Assembly: GCA_947176585.1 (NCBI GenBank) | Contig: CAMWRI010000005.1 | Location: 1 to 40,304, forward strand | Direction: 5' to 3' | Length of the DNA: 40,304 nucleotides | Source of the DNA: an uncultured Porphyromonadaceae bacterium | GTDB taxonomy: Bacteria; Bacteroidota; Bacteroidia; Bacteroidales; Muribaculaceae | Shown here: positions 1 through 11,292 of the stretch, piece after piece | How the letters are laid out: each line of letters opens with the position of its first letter | Position numbering within the stretch: position 1 is the first letter of the stretch | Translations under genes and position numbers: made by a program | Notes under the pieces: model-generated | Database searches by the model: none | What the model was told of the DNA's origin: nothing | The model's input: only the letters and a program-made list of their open reading frames with translations

Positions 1-2140
<2,140 letters not shown>

Positions 2141-2185
2141 TTTAAAAATTTTATAAAAGACAGCTTATAGTTCGGCGAAATTTTG

Positions 2186-2193
2186 TAACTTTG
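2186..2193 (+). promoter_or_regulatory. Promoter -7 box upstream of eno
   Basis: TAACTTTG matches the Bacteroidetes -7 consensus TAnnTTTG exactly. It lies 65 bases before the enolase ATG. No clear -33 TTTG is seen at the expected distance. The surrounding 2141-2258 stretch is AT-rich and holds nothing else I can identify. Confidence 0.6.
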
Positions 2194-2225
2194 TGGCATA
2201 ATTGAGACAAAACAAACCTATATAA

Positions 2226-3566
<1,341 letters not shown>

Positions 3567-3593
3567 AGACGTGTAAGTTCCAATTAAATATGG

Positions 3594-3631
3594 CTTCGCC
3601 GGCAACGTGATGTTGCCGGCGAAGTTTTTTT
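3594..3631 (+). terminator. Rho-independent terminator after eno
   Basis: A perfect 13-bp stem (CTTCGCCGGCAAC with GTTGCCGGCGAAG) closes a 5-base loop and is followed directly by seven T residues. It starts 27 bases after the eno stop. Confidence 0.95.
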
Positions 3632-3652
3632 GTTGAGATTCACATTCGTTAT

Positions 3653-3684
3653 CTTGACAAAACCGAAAATTATTCCTACCTTTA
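3653..3684 (+). promoter_or_regulatory. Promoter of the nfeD-SPFH operon
   Basis: A -33 element CTTG (3653-3656) and a -7 box TACCTTTA (3677-3684) are separated by 20 bases; each has one mismatch to the Bacteroidetes consensus. Only seven bases separate the box from the nfeD ATG, so the 5' leader would be only a few bases long. Confidence 0.6.
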
Positions 3685-3691
3685 CGGCATT

Positions 3692-4144
3692 ATGACGATT
3701 ACATGGATTCTTTGGTTGATAATCGCGGCCGTGCTCGTGATTGTCGAAATACTGTCGCAGATGGTGTGGACGCTTTGCCTCGCCATAGCCTGTGTGGCAG
3801 CTCTGGTCGCTTGCCTTATGGGATGCACGCTGCCCGTGCAGCTTGCGGTGCTCGCTGTGGCATCTGTTGTGGCCTATCTCGTGCTTGTGCCTTATTTCAA
3901 GAAGATTCATCATCTGGCCGCCGAGCGTGAAGGCCGCGCCGCCCGCACCGGTATGGACGCGCTCATTGGCATGGAAGCAACTGTGGTGCAAGCCATCGAG
4001 CCGGGACGACTGGGCCGCGTGAAAGTGGACGGCGACAACTGGCAGGCCCGAGCCCGCCACGAGGGCGAGAGCTTCATGATAGGGCAGCGCGTGCGCATCC
4101 ACTCCTACGACAGCATAATCCTTACAGTTGAAAGTATCAAATAA
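3692..4144 (+). CDS. NfeD-like membrane protein (short form)
   Basis: This is a short NfeD protein of 150 residues, the usual operon partner of stomatin/SPFH proteins. Three hydrophobic segments fill roughly residues 1-75. A basic stretch follows, then a C-terminal OB-fold (NfeD beta-barrel) domain, residues about 88-150, beginning GMDALIGMEATVVQAIEPG and ending ILTVESIK. The ClpP-like serine protease domain of long NfeD proteins is absent. The SPFH gene begins six bases after the stop, so the two are co-transcribed. In this family the OB domain faces the cytosol and is thought to help organise the SPFH oligomer in membrane microdomains. That role is family knowledge, not seen here. Confidence 0.88.
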   Translation: MTITWILWLIIAAVLVIVEILSQMVWTLCLAIACVAALVACLMGCTLPVQLAVLAVASVVAYLVLVPYFKKIHHLAAEREGRAARTGMDALIGMEATVVQAIEPGRLGRVKVDGDNWQARARHEGESFMIGQRVRIHSYDSIILTVESIK

Positions 4145-4150
4145 ATCATC

Positions 4151-5134
4151 ATGGAATACAGTTCTCTGATTTTTGCCGCCATTCTGGTGATTCTCGCCAT
4201 TGTGGTGATCTCGGCAGGCGTGTGTGTCGTGCCGCAGTCCGAAACCCGCGTGATCGAGCGCCTGGGTCGCTTCCACAGCGTGCTCACTCCAGGTCTCAAC
4301 TTTATCATCCCCTTCATCGACAAGGCCAAAACCATCTATACCCGCCGCATCGAGACGGGTGTGGGCGGCCGCGTCTACGTGCGCATGACGGCTTCGCCCG
4401 TGATTGACTTGCGCGAGCAGGTGTACGACTTCCCGTCTCAGCAGGTGATCACGCGCGACAACGTAACCACCGAAATCAATGCTCTGATCTACTTTCAGAT
4501 AGTTGACCCCAAGAAGGCAGTGTACGAAATCGACAATCTGCCCAACGCCATCGAGAAACTCACCCAGACCTCGCTGCGCAACGTCATTGGCGAGCTCGAA
4601 CTGGACGAGACGCTCACATCCCGCGATACCATCAACAACAAGCTCCAGGCCATTCTGGACGACGCCACCAACAAGTGGGGTGTGAAGGTGAACCGCGTGG
4701 AACTCCAGGATATCACACCTCCCGAGAGCGTGCGCATCGCCATGGAAAAGCAGATGCAGGCCGAGCGCAACCGCCGCGCCGAGATTCTGAACGCCGAGGG
4801 CGAGAAGCGCTCCCGCATCCTCCGCTCCGAGGGCGAGAAGGCATCGCGCATCAATGAGGCGGAGGCCATCAAGCAGGCCGAAATCCTGCGTGCCGAGGGT
4901 GAGGCCCAGGCCATCATCCTCAACGCCCAGGCCGAGGCCGACGCGATCCTGCGCGTGGCACAGGCCGTGAGCACGTCGCAGACCAACCCCGCCACCTACA
5001 TGCTGGCCATGAAGTATATCGACACCTTGCGCGAGATGACCTCCGGCAAAGACAACAAGACCGTCTACATCCCCTACGAGGCATCATCAGTGCTTTCGAG
5101 CATAGGCTCTATCCAGTCGCTGTTCAACAAGTGA
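4151..5134 (+). CDS. SPFH/Band 7 (stomatin-like, QmcA-type) protein
   Basis: This 327-residue prohibitin-homology membrane scaffold is close to the QmcA/paraslipin length. A single N-terminal transmembrane helix (about residues 5-28, SLIFAAILVILAIVVISAGV) anchors it. The SPFH domain follows (VIERLGRFHSVLTPGLNFIIP onward). After it comes a long Ala/Glu/Arg-rich coiled coil (about 195-270, with repeats such as ILNAEGEKRSRILRSEGEK) and a short C-terminal segment. Such proteins form large cage-like oligomers around membrane proteins and are linked to protease quality control. The immediately upstream NfeD gene supports the call. A bidirectional terminator closes the operon. The specific cargo is unknown. 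Confidence 0.93.
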   Translation: MEYSSLIFAAILVILAIVVISAGVCVVPQSETRVIERLGRFHSVLTPGLNFIIPFIDKAKTIYTRRIETGVGGRVYVRMTASPVIDLREQVYDFPSQQVITRDNVTTEINALIYFQIVDPKKAVYEIDNLPNAIEKLTQTSLRNVIGELELDETLTSRDTINNKLQAILDDATNKWGVKVNRVELQDITPPESVRIAMEKQMQAERNRRAEILNAEGEKRSRILRSEGEKASRINEAEAIKQAEILRAEGEAQAIILNAQAEADAILRVAQAVSTSQTNPATYMLAMKYIDTLREMTSGKDNKTVYIPYEASSVLSSIGSIQSLFNK

Positions 5135-5152
5135 CCTGCGGTCTGAACGCAT

Positions 5153-5188
5153 AAAATCGGCTGCCTCCGTATGGGGCAGCCGTATTTT
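5153..5188. terminator. Bidirectional terminator between SPFH gene and convergent membrane gene
   Basis: An 8-bp stem CGGCTGCC/GGCAGCCG (5158-5165 with 5175-5182) has A-rich sequence on its left and T-rich sequence on its right. It can therefore stop transcription from both converging genes. It sits just outside both stop codons. Confidence 0.85.
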
Positions 5189-5570
5189 ATTTCCGGGGTT
5201 TCACCTCGAAGTCTTCATCGCCAAGATTGAGCGAGAAGATGAAGAGCAGGGGAATGGCGATAAGCGCAGGAGCTATGTACCACCAAGGATTCGGAGTCTT
5301 CATCCACGGAACAGCAAGAAAATAGATGAAGTATAGCCCGCTCACATTCGACAGCCAGTCGTTGATCGCGATCCGCCGGGGACGCGCTATCCATATCCAC
5401 AGAGCGTAGCCAACGAAGAGCACCCCGGCTCCGGCTGCACACATCAGGAAAAAATCATTCCGCGTGTGGAGTGCCATGATCAAACTCAGATAAATAAGAA
5501 TCATGAGCGAGTTGAGCGCCTTGCTTCGGTAAAAGGCGTATAGCCTGCGGTGTCGTATAGTTTGTTCCAT
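5187..5570 (-). CDS. Small integral membrane protein, function unknown
   Basis: I do not recognise this 127-residue protein. It has a basic N-terminus (MEQTIRHRRLYAFYRSK) and about four hydrophobic helices (near residues 18-35, 40-60, 75-90, 98-115). The tail is charged, contains DEDFEVKPRK and is probably cytosolic. I chose the ATG at 5570 rather than an upstream TTG because the TTG lies inside the -7 box TAACTTTG (5574-5581); only three bases separate box and ATG. Both ends are bounded, by a promoter and by a shared terminator, so it is a monocistronic unit with no functional context. Confidence 0.72.
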   Translation of the reverse strand: MEQTIRHRRLYAFYRSKALNSLMILIYLSLIMALHTRNDFFLMCAAGAGVLFVGYALWIWIARPRRIAINDWLSNVSGLYFIYFLAVPWMKTPNPWWYIAPALIAIPLLFIFSLNLGDEDFEVKPRK

Positions 5571-5573
5571 GCA

Positions 5574-5581
5574 CAAAGTTA
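5574..5581 (-). promoter_or_regulatory. -7 box three bases before the ATG of the small membrane gene
   Basis: Read on the minus strand this is TAACTTTG, then TGC, then ATG. If transcription starts 3-5 bases after the box, the mRNA would be leaderless or nearly so. Confidence 0.6.
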
Positions 5582-5589
5582 AACATTAA

Positions 5590-5621
5590 ATTTGTAACCT
5601 ATGCTTTTTTTTCCTACTTTT
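5590..5621 (+). promoter_or_regulatory. Promoter of the TSCPD-yifB operon
   Basis: TTTG (5590-5593) and TACTTTTG (5614-5621) are separated by exactly 20 bases and match both Bacteroidetes elements perfectly. The predicted leader to the ATG at 5652 is about 25 bases. Confidence 0.75.
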
Positions 5622-5651
5622 GTGATTCAATCAAGGCTTGTTTATTGCATT

Positions 5652-5900
5652 ATGGCTCATTATCAATATACTACGCAAGGCACGTGCAGCCGCAGCATCG
5701 ACTTCGACATCGACGGGGACGGATGCGTGCACAATGTGCGCTTCGCCGGCGGTTGCCACGGTAATCTTCAGGGTATCGCAGCTCTCGTGGAAGGCTGCAA
5801 GGCATCGGACGTGGCGGCTCGTCTCGCCGGCATACGCTGCGGAAGCAAGCCCACCTCGTGCCCCGACCAACTTGCCCGCGCGTTGTCAACCATAAAATAA
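5652..5900 (+). CDS. TSCPD domain-containing protein (TIGR03905 family)
   Basis: This small 82-residue protein belongs to the TSCPD family, named after the C-terminal motif visible here as TSCPDQLA. Other conserved parts are TQGTCSRSIDFDIDGD and RFAGGCHGNLQGI. The cysteines in GTCS, GGCH, EGCK, IRCGS and TSCPD suggest metal or nucleotide-related chemistry; the same module is appended to some ribonucleotide reductases. Its stand-alone role is not established. I chose the ATG at 5652 because the longer reading frame would begin upstream of its own -7 box. It lies six bases before the yifB ATG, so the two genes form an operon. Confidence 0.85.
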   Translation: MAHYQYTTQGTCSRSIDFDIDGDGCVHNVRFAGGCHGNLQGIAALVEGCKASDVAARLAGIRCGSKPTSCPDQLARALSTIK

Positions 5901-5906
5901 GAGGTG

Positions 5907-7451
5907 ATGCTGGTAAAGACTTTCGGTGCGGCCGTTCAGGGCATAGATGCTATAATAATCACCATTGAGGTGGCCGTGGGCCGCGGATTTCACTACACCA
6001 TAGTGGGACTGCCGGACACTGCGGTTAAAGAAAGTCTCGAACGTGTGCGCCACGCGCTGCTGAGCTCCGGCCACGAATTGCCGCGTCATAATGTGGTGGT
6101 GAACCTTTCGCCGGCCGATGTGCGTAAGGAAGGGGCGGCCTACGACCTGCCCATAGCCGTGGGACTGCTTGCAGGCGCGGAAAAAATCCAGGCTCCGCAG
6201 CTCGACTGCTATATGATAATGGGCGAATTGTCGCTCGACGGCTCCGTGCTGCCCATACGTGGCGTGCTGCCTATGGCTATCGCAGCCAGGGCCGCCGGCT
6301 TCAAGGGCATGATATTGCCGCGCGACAATGCCACTGAGGCCGCAGTGGTGAATAATCTCGAAGTGTACGGCGTGGATAATCTTTCGCAGGTGCTGGAATT
6401 CCTTGCCGGCACGCGCGATATCCAGCCCACTGTGGTGAACACCCGTGCGGAATTTGCCCGTGCGAGCTGCGATTATGATTTTGATTTCGCCGAAGTGAAG
6501 GGGCAGGAAAACGTGAAGCGAGCATTTGAGGTGGCATGTGCCGGGGGCCATAATATACTGCTCGTGGGCCCTCCGGGCTCGGGTAAATCCATGATGGCCA
6601 AGAGACTGCCGTCGATCATGCCCCCGCTATCGCTCGCCGAGGCTCTCGAAACGACCAAAATCCACTCCGTGGCCGGGCGGCTCAAGAGCGGCTCAAGACT
6701 CATGACGCGCCGCCCTTTCCGCTCGCCCCACCACACGATTTCTCCCGTGGCACTCGTGGGAGGCGGCTCCAATCCTCTGCCGGGCGAGATTTCGCTTGCC
6801 CACAACGGAATACTCTTTCTCGACGAGTTTCCGGAGTTTAGCCGCTCTGTGCTCGAAGTGATGCGTCAGCCGCTGGAGGACAGGGTGATAAGCGTGTCGC
6901 GTGCGCGCTACCGTGTGGATTATCCCGCCGGTTTCATGCTCGTGGCCTCTATGAATCCATGTCCATGCGGCTACTACAACCACCCCACACGCGAATGTAC
7001 CTGCGCACCGGGTCAGGTGAGTAAATATCTTGGACGTATATCAGGTCCGCTGCTGGACCGAATAGATATTCAGGTGGAAATAATGCCGGTGGAAATCGAC
7101 GAACTCGCCTCGCGTCCCACTGGCGAGTCAAGCGCAGCGATACGCGAACGTGTGACGCGCGCCCGCGAGATTCAGGCCGCACGCTTCGCCGATGAACTGA
7201 ACGTCCACTGCAACGCCCAGATGAACTCCCGCCTGCTTGCCCGCTGGTGCACGATGGATGCTTCCACCACGGCGATACTGAAGAAGGCAATCGTGAAGTA
7301 CGATATGAGTGCCCGCGCCTACGACCGCATCCTCAAGGTGGCCCGCACCATAGCCGACCTTGACGGCTCTCAGGATATTCAGGCGCAACACATCAGCGAA
7401 GCAGTATCCTACCGCAACCTCGACCGCTCTTCCTGGGGAAAGAGCTATTAG
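5907..7451 (+). CDS. YifB/ComM family Mg-chelatase-like AAA+ ATPase
   Basis: This 514-residue protein has the full ComM/YifB architecture. The N-terminal Lon-protease-like domain (MLVKTFGAAVQGIDA to about residue 165) is followed by an AAA+ domain with Walker A GPPGSGKS (221-228), Walker B ILFLDE (302-307) and the family motif MNPCPCGYY. A C-terminal Mg-chelatase helical domain follows. In naturally competent bacteria ComM is a hexameric helicase that extends branch migration during integration of incoming DNA. A role in non-competent gut Bacteroidales is not known. ATG 5907 is chosen over the adjacent GTG at 5904. It is translated with the TSCPD gene directly upstream. Confidence 0.96.
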   Translation: MLVKTFGAAVQGIDAIIITIEVAVGRGFHYTIVGLPDTAVKESLERVRHALLSSGHELPRHNVVVNLSPADVRKEGAAYDLPIAVGLLAGAEKIQAPQLDCYMIMGELSLDGSVLPIRGVLPMAIAARAAGFKGMILPRDNATEAAVVNNLEVYGVDNLSQVLEFLAGTRDIQPTVVNTRAEFARASCDYDFDFAEVKGQENVKRAFEVACAGGHNILLVGPPGSGKSMMAKRLPSIMPPLSLAEALETTKIHSVAGRLKSGSRLMTRRPFRSPHHTISPVALVGGGSNPLPGEISLAHNGILFLDEFPEFSRSVLEVMRQPLEDRVISVSRARYRVDYPAGFMLVASMNPCPCGYYNHPTRECTCAPGQVSKYLGRISGPLLDRIDIQVEIMPVEIDELASRPTGESSAAIRERVTRAREIQAARFADELNVHCNAQMNSRLLARWCTMDASTTAILKKAIVKYDMSARAYDRILKVARTIADLDGSQDIQAQHISEAVSYRNLDRSSWGKSY

Positions 7452-7502
7452 CGGTATAGGCCGGCGGCGCACGATTTCGGGCTGTGCTGCGATATGAGAA
7501 TT

Positions 7503-7520
7503 ATTTGCAAATGTGCAAAT
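7503..7520. promoter_or_regulatory. Inverted repeat over the -33 region, likely autoregulatory operator
   Basis: ATTTGC-N6-GCAAAT is a perfect 6-bp dyad, and it also carries TGCAAAT as a direct repeat eight bases apart. A second pair, ATATGA (7492-7497) and TCATAT (7520-7525), flanks it slightly off-centre. The placement over the -33 box of a gene for a helix-turn-helix repressor suggests autorepression. The binding itself is inferred. Confidence 0.5.
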
Positions 7521-7535
7521 CATATTGTATCTTTG
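7504..7535 (+). promoter_or_regulatory. Promoter of the XRE-S24 regulator
   Basis: A -33 TTTG (7504-7507) and a -7 box TATCTTTG (7528-7535) are separated by 20 bases, both exact matches. The ATG follows 20 bases later. The -33 element lies inside the dyad at 7503-7520. Confidence 0.75.
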
Positions 7536-7555
7536 CAACAGATTAACAATTCGTT

Positions 7556-8269
7556 ATGAAGGAAAGTCTTGACAATCTTGCATTGCCGGCACCATCGGCC
7601 ACTATCGTGGACCGACTGCGCTATCTCATAAAGCTGTCGCGCCTTACGCAGGCGCGGTTTGCAGAGCGCGTGGGGGTTGACCCGTCCAATATTTCGCGCA
7701 TGCTTTCGGGTCATAATCCCGTGAATGAGGCATTTATCAATCGCGTGGTGGTGGATCTGGGGGTGTCGAAGCCGTGGCTTGTGGATGGCGTTGGGGTGCC
7801 TTTTCCGCGCGATATCCACGCGCGCACGCTTGCCGGCGGATCCATCGTGGCATCGCACGATTCACAGCGAGGAGCGCCGGTGTATGATATAAACGTGAGT
7901 GCCGGAAGTGCCAATCTGAGCCGCGAGTTCACCGACGATCGCATCGTGGGATTCTGCCAGTTGCCGGGGTTGAATCCGCAGTATCCGCTCGTGCGTGTAC
8001 GCGGCAACTCCATGTCGCCGCGGTTGCAGGATGGCAGTTGGGTGTCTATACGCCCCGTGAGCGATACGGCTCCCATCCTATGGGGGCAGATATATGTGGT
8101 GGTGCTCGACGACTACCGCATGATCAAATATGTGCGCCGCCATCCCGATCCCTCGATGATAATATTGCACAGCGATAATCCGGATTATGATGATATCGAG
8201 GTACGTCGCAGCGATGTGCGCGATCTGTTTCTCGTTGAAAATATCCTGAATTTTGAAATCGCTATCTGA
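7556..8269 (+). CDS. XRE-family HTH / S24 peptidase-like transcriptional regulator
   Basis: This 237-residue LexA/CI-like regulator has an N-terminal XRE helix-turn-helix (about residues 16-72, with LTQARFAERVGVDPSNISRML). A linker follows, containing Ala116-Gly117 (NVSAGSAN), a candidate self-cleavage site. The C-terminal S24 domain has the catalytic pair intact: Ser152 in RGNSMSP and Lys191 in RMIKYV. Proteins of this type repress DNA-damage or prophage genes and inactivate themselves when stimulated by RecA. No prophage genes are nearby, so this one is probably a chromosomal stress regulator. Its coding end overlaps rnhB by 17 bases, which suggests co-expression with a DNA-maintenance enzyme. 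The nearby dyad suggests it controls itself. Confidence 0.9.
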   Translation: MKESLDNLALPAPSATIVDRLRYLIKLSRLTQARFAERVGVDPSNISRMLSGHNPVNEAFINRVVVDLGVSKPWLVDGVGVPFPRDIHARTLAGGSIVASHDSQRGAPVYDINVSAGSANLSREFTDDRIVGFCQLPGLNPQYPLVRVRGNSMSPRLQDGSWVSIRPVSDTAPILWGQIYVVVLDDYRMIKYVRRHPDPSMIILHSDNPDYDDIEVRRSDVRDLFLVENILNFEIAI

Positions 8270-8873
8270 ACCTCTGCCTCCATGCCTGCATCCTGGCGTG
8301 CTTGAGGCCGGATGTGACGAAGCCGGACGCGGTTGCCTGGCCGGCCCGGTATTCGCCGCGGCCGTGATCTTGCCGGACGATTTTTCGCATCCGTGGCTCA
8401 ACGACTCCAAGAAGCTCACGGATGCCAGGCGCCGCGCACTCGTGCCCGTAATCAAGGATGCAGCCGTGGCATGGGCCATAGCATCGGCCACAGCTGCGGA
8501 AATTGATGAAATCAATATACTGCGAGCGTCGATTCTGTCAATGCACCGTGCGCTCGATGCCCTGGACGTGCGCCCCGGCCACATAGCTGTGGACGGCAAC
8601 CGTTTCACGCCGTACGGCTCCGTGCCGCACACCACGGTGGTGCACGGCGATGCCAGCCTGGCCAATATCGCGGCAGCTTCCGTACTAGCCAAGACCGCCC
8701 GCGACGATTATATGGAAGCGGCCGCCGCCGAATATCCGGCCTATGGTTGGAATGTTAACAAGGGATATCCCACGGCCGCCCACCGCAAAGCTCTGGTGGA
8801 GGTGGGCGTGAGCCCGCTGCACAGGCGCACATTCCGCGGCGTGAGCGATTTATTAGATAATCTTTTCAATTAG
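8253..8873 (+). CDS. rnhB: Ribonuclease HII
   Basis: RNase HII cleaves RNA in RNA/DNA hybrids and single ribonucleotides misincorporated into DNA. The conserved N-terminal active-site block EAGCDEAGRGCLAGPV is present with its DE pair, followed by NDSKKLTDARR, the acidic position in HIAVDGNR, and DASLANIAAASVLAKTARD. Length (206) is typical. I chose the TTG at 8253 because no ATG lies upstream of the active site and family members carry 10-20 residues before EAGCDEAGRG. It overlaps the preceding regulator gene by 17 bases and is followed after two bases by the next gene. Confidence 0.95.
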   Translation: MKSLSEPLPPCLHPGVLEAGCDEAGRGCLAGPVFAAAVILPDDFSHPWLNDSKKLTDARRRALVPVIKDAAVAWAIASATAAEIDEINILRASILSMHRALDALDVRPGHIAVDGNRFTPYGSVPHTTVVHGDASLANIAAASVLAKTARDDYMEAAAAEYPAYGWNVNKGYPTAAHRKALVEVGVSPLHRRTFRGVSDLLDNLFN

Positions 8874-8875
8874 CT

Positions 8876-9607
8876 ATGTTTACTCTCGACGACCCTAAAC
8901 CACAGGCAGAGACTACCGTATCGGCCGAGGCTCTGCGCACCGAATTGCTAAGGCTGCGCTACGCCCGCCTGCTTGAACAGCCCGAGGTGTTTCCATCGCA
9001 GGCCAATTGGGATTTCATAATCCAGAACGCCCTCGAGGGTATAGGCGAGGGGCTGTACCGCAAGTTTCTGGTGAGCGCCGTGCTCGACGAGAGCGAACGC
9101 CGTTCGCCCAACCGCATAGCCCTGAAGGAGTTTCCGCGCTATCTTAAGGCGGTGCCGCGCCCGTATGCCATCGAGGTGGTGTACGACGACACGGTGAGTG
9201 CACCGGAAGCTACGAAAAATCTTATAGTGGAGTGCGATCTATTCGATGCCCATGCCGTGGCAGAGCTTATAGAGAGAGGAGAATTACTCATGGCCGTGGA
9301 CCTGCTTGAAGCGTTCCAGCCCGAGTATACACGCGCCGATCTTGCCGATATGCGCGCATTGCTCGACCGCCTTCAGCATCTGCCCGAGGAGGGCGAGATG
9401 GCCGATGGCCGCGGGCTGCTGCGCCGCGAGCTGCGATATGTGTGCCCGGCGGGCCATGTGAATGCCGCCGAGGCTCAATATTGCACACATGCCGGCTGCG
9501 GTCTCAATATCTACGGCCTCACCCGCGAGAAGGTGCAGGCCATCGACGCATATGCCACGAGGGTAGATGCGCTTGCATCACTGCTGGCGAGGGATGCCGC
9601 AAAATAG
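8876..9607 (+). CDS. Hypothetical protein with C-terminal zinc-ribbon-like motif
   Basis: I do not recognise this 243-residue soluble protein. Most of it (residues 1-180) is charged and apparently helical. Near the C-terminus C190-x3-H194-x8-C203-x4-C208 (from CPAGH and YCTHAGCG) resembles a small zinc ribbon or treble clef. A further helix closes the protein. It begins two bases after rnhB, so it is probably translated with the regulator-rnhB operon. No signal peptide or membrane segment is seen. Its last 30 bases overlap the end of the convergent membrane-protein gene on the other strand. Confidence 0.75.
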   Translation: MFTLDDPKPQAETTVSAEALRTELLRLRYARLLEQPEVFPSQANWDFIIQNALEGIGEGLYRKFLVSAVLDESERRSPNRIALKEFPRYLKAVPRPYAIEVVYDDTVSAPEATKNLIVECDLFDAHAVAELIERGELLMAVDLLEAFQPEYTRADLADMRALLDRLQHLPEEGEMADGRGLLRRELRYVCPAGHVNAAEAQYCTHAGCGLNIYGLTREKVQAIDAYATRVDALASLLARDAAK

Positions 9608-11227
9608 CCGCACGCCCTTGATGCCGGAAGAATCTTCGCGCAGGTGCATGGAGAGCGCTTCGATGAGTTCTTCATCGTATGGCGCGAATTCCCTGCATTG
9701 TATCTCGCCTGCGAATGGGGCGGGCACGATCACGGCCACATCCGGTATCGTAAGCACCTCGTGCATGGCCTGGCGGAATTGGGGAGAATTGCTTATACTC
9801 ATATTTTCTTCGGCCCAATTATGATGGTTGACCATCATAGGCGCTCCCGTAATCAAGGCCCAGCCGAAACGGTTTAGGCCGGAGGCGAGCACCCGCACTT
9901 CGTAGCCCTTTTCGCGCAGGTCGCGAGAGAGGGTACACGCCTTTTCTGTATAGTCTGCAAACTGCTTGGTGGTGCCGATTCCGCTCATCGGATGTCCTGC
10001 TATCATAACGCGCTCCTCGATACAAGCCGGCCCGACATCCTTATATCCCTCTACGCAGCGCACGTAGCCACCCACGCAGCAGTATACTGCAACAATCATT
10101 ATCAACCATATGCCCAACGGGCGCGACTGCCACGGACGGCTTATGGCCACGGCTATGGGAAACATGCCTATCGAAAGAAACTTGATAAAGCCGGTGTTGG
10201 AGCCGGCAACAGCACAGAAGCCTGTCCACAAAGCGGCCAACGCGAGAACTTTTGTGGTGCCATCCACCCCCTTGCGCCTGAAAAGCGGATAGAGCAGCAA
10301 TGGGATAACTATGCACTCGGCCATCTGTTCCACCACTGTGTATTTCCACACTGTGAGACGGAACACCAGCCCCAGTAATGCGGCTCCTGCGATACCGAGT
10401 GACCAAAAACGCCACGTTGCGAATCCGTAGCGCATGCCAGCATAACGGATCAGCAGGAAAAGGCAGATTGCAGAACAAAGCAAGGGTGCGAACCATACCA
10501 AGCCGCTGAAGGTGTTCTGAATCAGGGTGGGGATGCTATGACCGCCGGGAGAATTGGCGGCAATTGCTTCGAGATAGTGGCCCACGCTGCCATAGGCCCA
10601 CAGCACGAAGCCTACTACGACCACCGCGAAAGCTGTGAGCACGGCAACTATGGCGCTCCACCTGCGTTGAGGCAGTGCATAGACTGCCACTGCCGTCACA
10701 GCCGGGAGAAGCACCACATTGGGCACTCGGCACAGCATCGCGCCGGCAGCAAGGACACCGCCTATGAAGGCCGTCGCGCACGACGGCTTGCGCACGAGTA
10801 AGCACAGCCATGCCATTGTGATGCTGAGCGATGCGTTGGAATATATATCCCAGCCATAGAGCCACGCGCCCACGTAGGGAGCGGCCAGCATAGTGGCCAC
10901 GCCGAAACTGAGTGCTGCGTAGTCTGCTCCGTCGCCGCTTATGAGGCGACGGCGGCACAGCAGGGTTGCAACGGCTATGGAGGCGAGCGTGATTATAAAC
11001 GAGTTCCATCTCATGCTTATGAGCGACGATAACGGGCACTGCTGCAAATGACCTATCCATGCCGGGAGGGGAGCAAGAGGGCTGTCGAGAGGATGCTGCG
11101 CATTCATCAGCTCGTAGGGCTCATCCATGAAGTCAACGCCGCATCTAATAAAGGTAAATGCGGTCAGGATGCCGATGACAGCGGTGATCACCGAAAGCGC
11201 CGGGCGGATATAGCGGCGGTAGTTCAT
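9578..11227 (-). CDS. Large multi-pass membrane protein, possibly GT-C-type glycosyltransferase
   Basis: This 549-residue protein has about ten to twelve hydrophobic helices across residues 8-400 and a soluble C-terminal domain of roughly 130 residues. After the first helix a loop carries acidic residues (CGVDFMDEPYELM), as in GT-C-fold enzymes that use lipid-linked sugars, where the first periplasmic loop holds the catalytic acid. I cannot assign a family from motif alone, so glycosyl transfer is a guess. Expression should start from the -7 box TATTTTTG only five bases before the ATG. The stop overlaps the convergent zinc-ribbon gene by 30 bases with no terminator between them. Confidence 0.75.
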   Translation of the reverse strand: MNYRRYIRPALSVITAVIGILTAFTFIRCGVDFMDEPYELMNAQHPLDSPLAPLPAWIGHLQQCPLSSLISMRWNSFIITLASIAVATLLCRRRLISGDGADYAALSFGVATMLAAPYVGAWLYGWDIYSNASLSITMAWLCLLVRKPSCATAFIGGVLAAGAMLCRVPNVVLLPAVTAVAVYALPQRRWSAIVAVLTAFAVVVVGFVLWAYGSVGHYLEAIAANSPGGHSIPTLIQNTFSGLVWFAPLLCSAICLFLLIRYAGMRYGFATWRFWSLGIAGAALLGLVFRLTVWKYTVVEQMAECIVIPLLLYPLFRRKGVDGTTKVLALAALWTGFCAVAGSNTGFIKFLSIGMFPIAVAISRPWQSRPLGIWLIMIVAVYCCVGGYVRCVEGYKDVGPACIEERVMIAGHPMSGIGTTKQFADYTEKACTLSRDLREKGYEVRVLASGLNRFGWALITGAPMMVNHHNWAEENMSISNSPQFRQAMHEVLTIPDVAVIVPAPFAGEIQCREFAPYDEELIEALSMHLREDSSGIKGVRLFCGIPRQQ

Positions 11228-11232
11228 GACTG

Positions 11233-11240
11233 CAAAAATA
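11233..11240 (-). promoter_or_regulatory. -7 box for the minus-strand membrane gene
   Basis: On the minus strand TATTTTTG is followed after five bases by ATG. This is half of a compact divergent promoter region; the opposite box lies at 11276-11283. No -33 match is evident. Confidence 0.55.
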
Positions 11241-11275
11241 CTTATTTTTCATGAAAAACGAGTGCGTTTTTTTCG

Positions 11276-11283
11276 TACCTTTG
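11276..11283 (+). promoter_or_regulatory. -7 box for the EamA transporter gene
   Basis: TACCTTTG is an exact consensus match, nine bases before the ATG at 11293. It fixes the start codon, because the in-frame ATG at 11251 lies upstream of it. Confidence 0.6.
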
Positions 11284-11292
11284 CGGCCGGGT

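Noticed and set aside
7491-8269. Phage repressor as a sign of a prophage
   Set aside because: No integrase, phage structural gene, att-like repeat or change in base composition is present. The neighbours are housekeeping genes.
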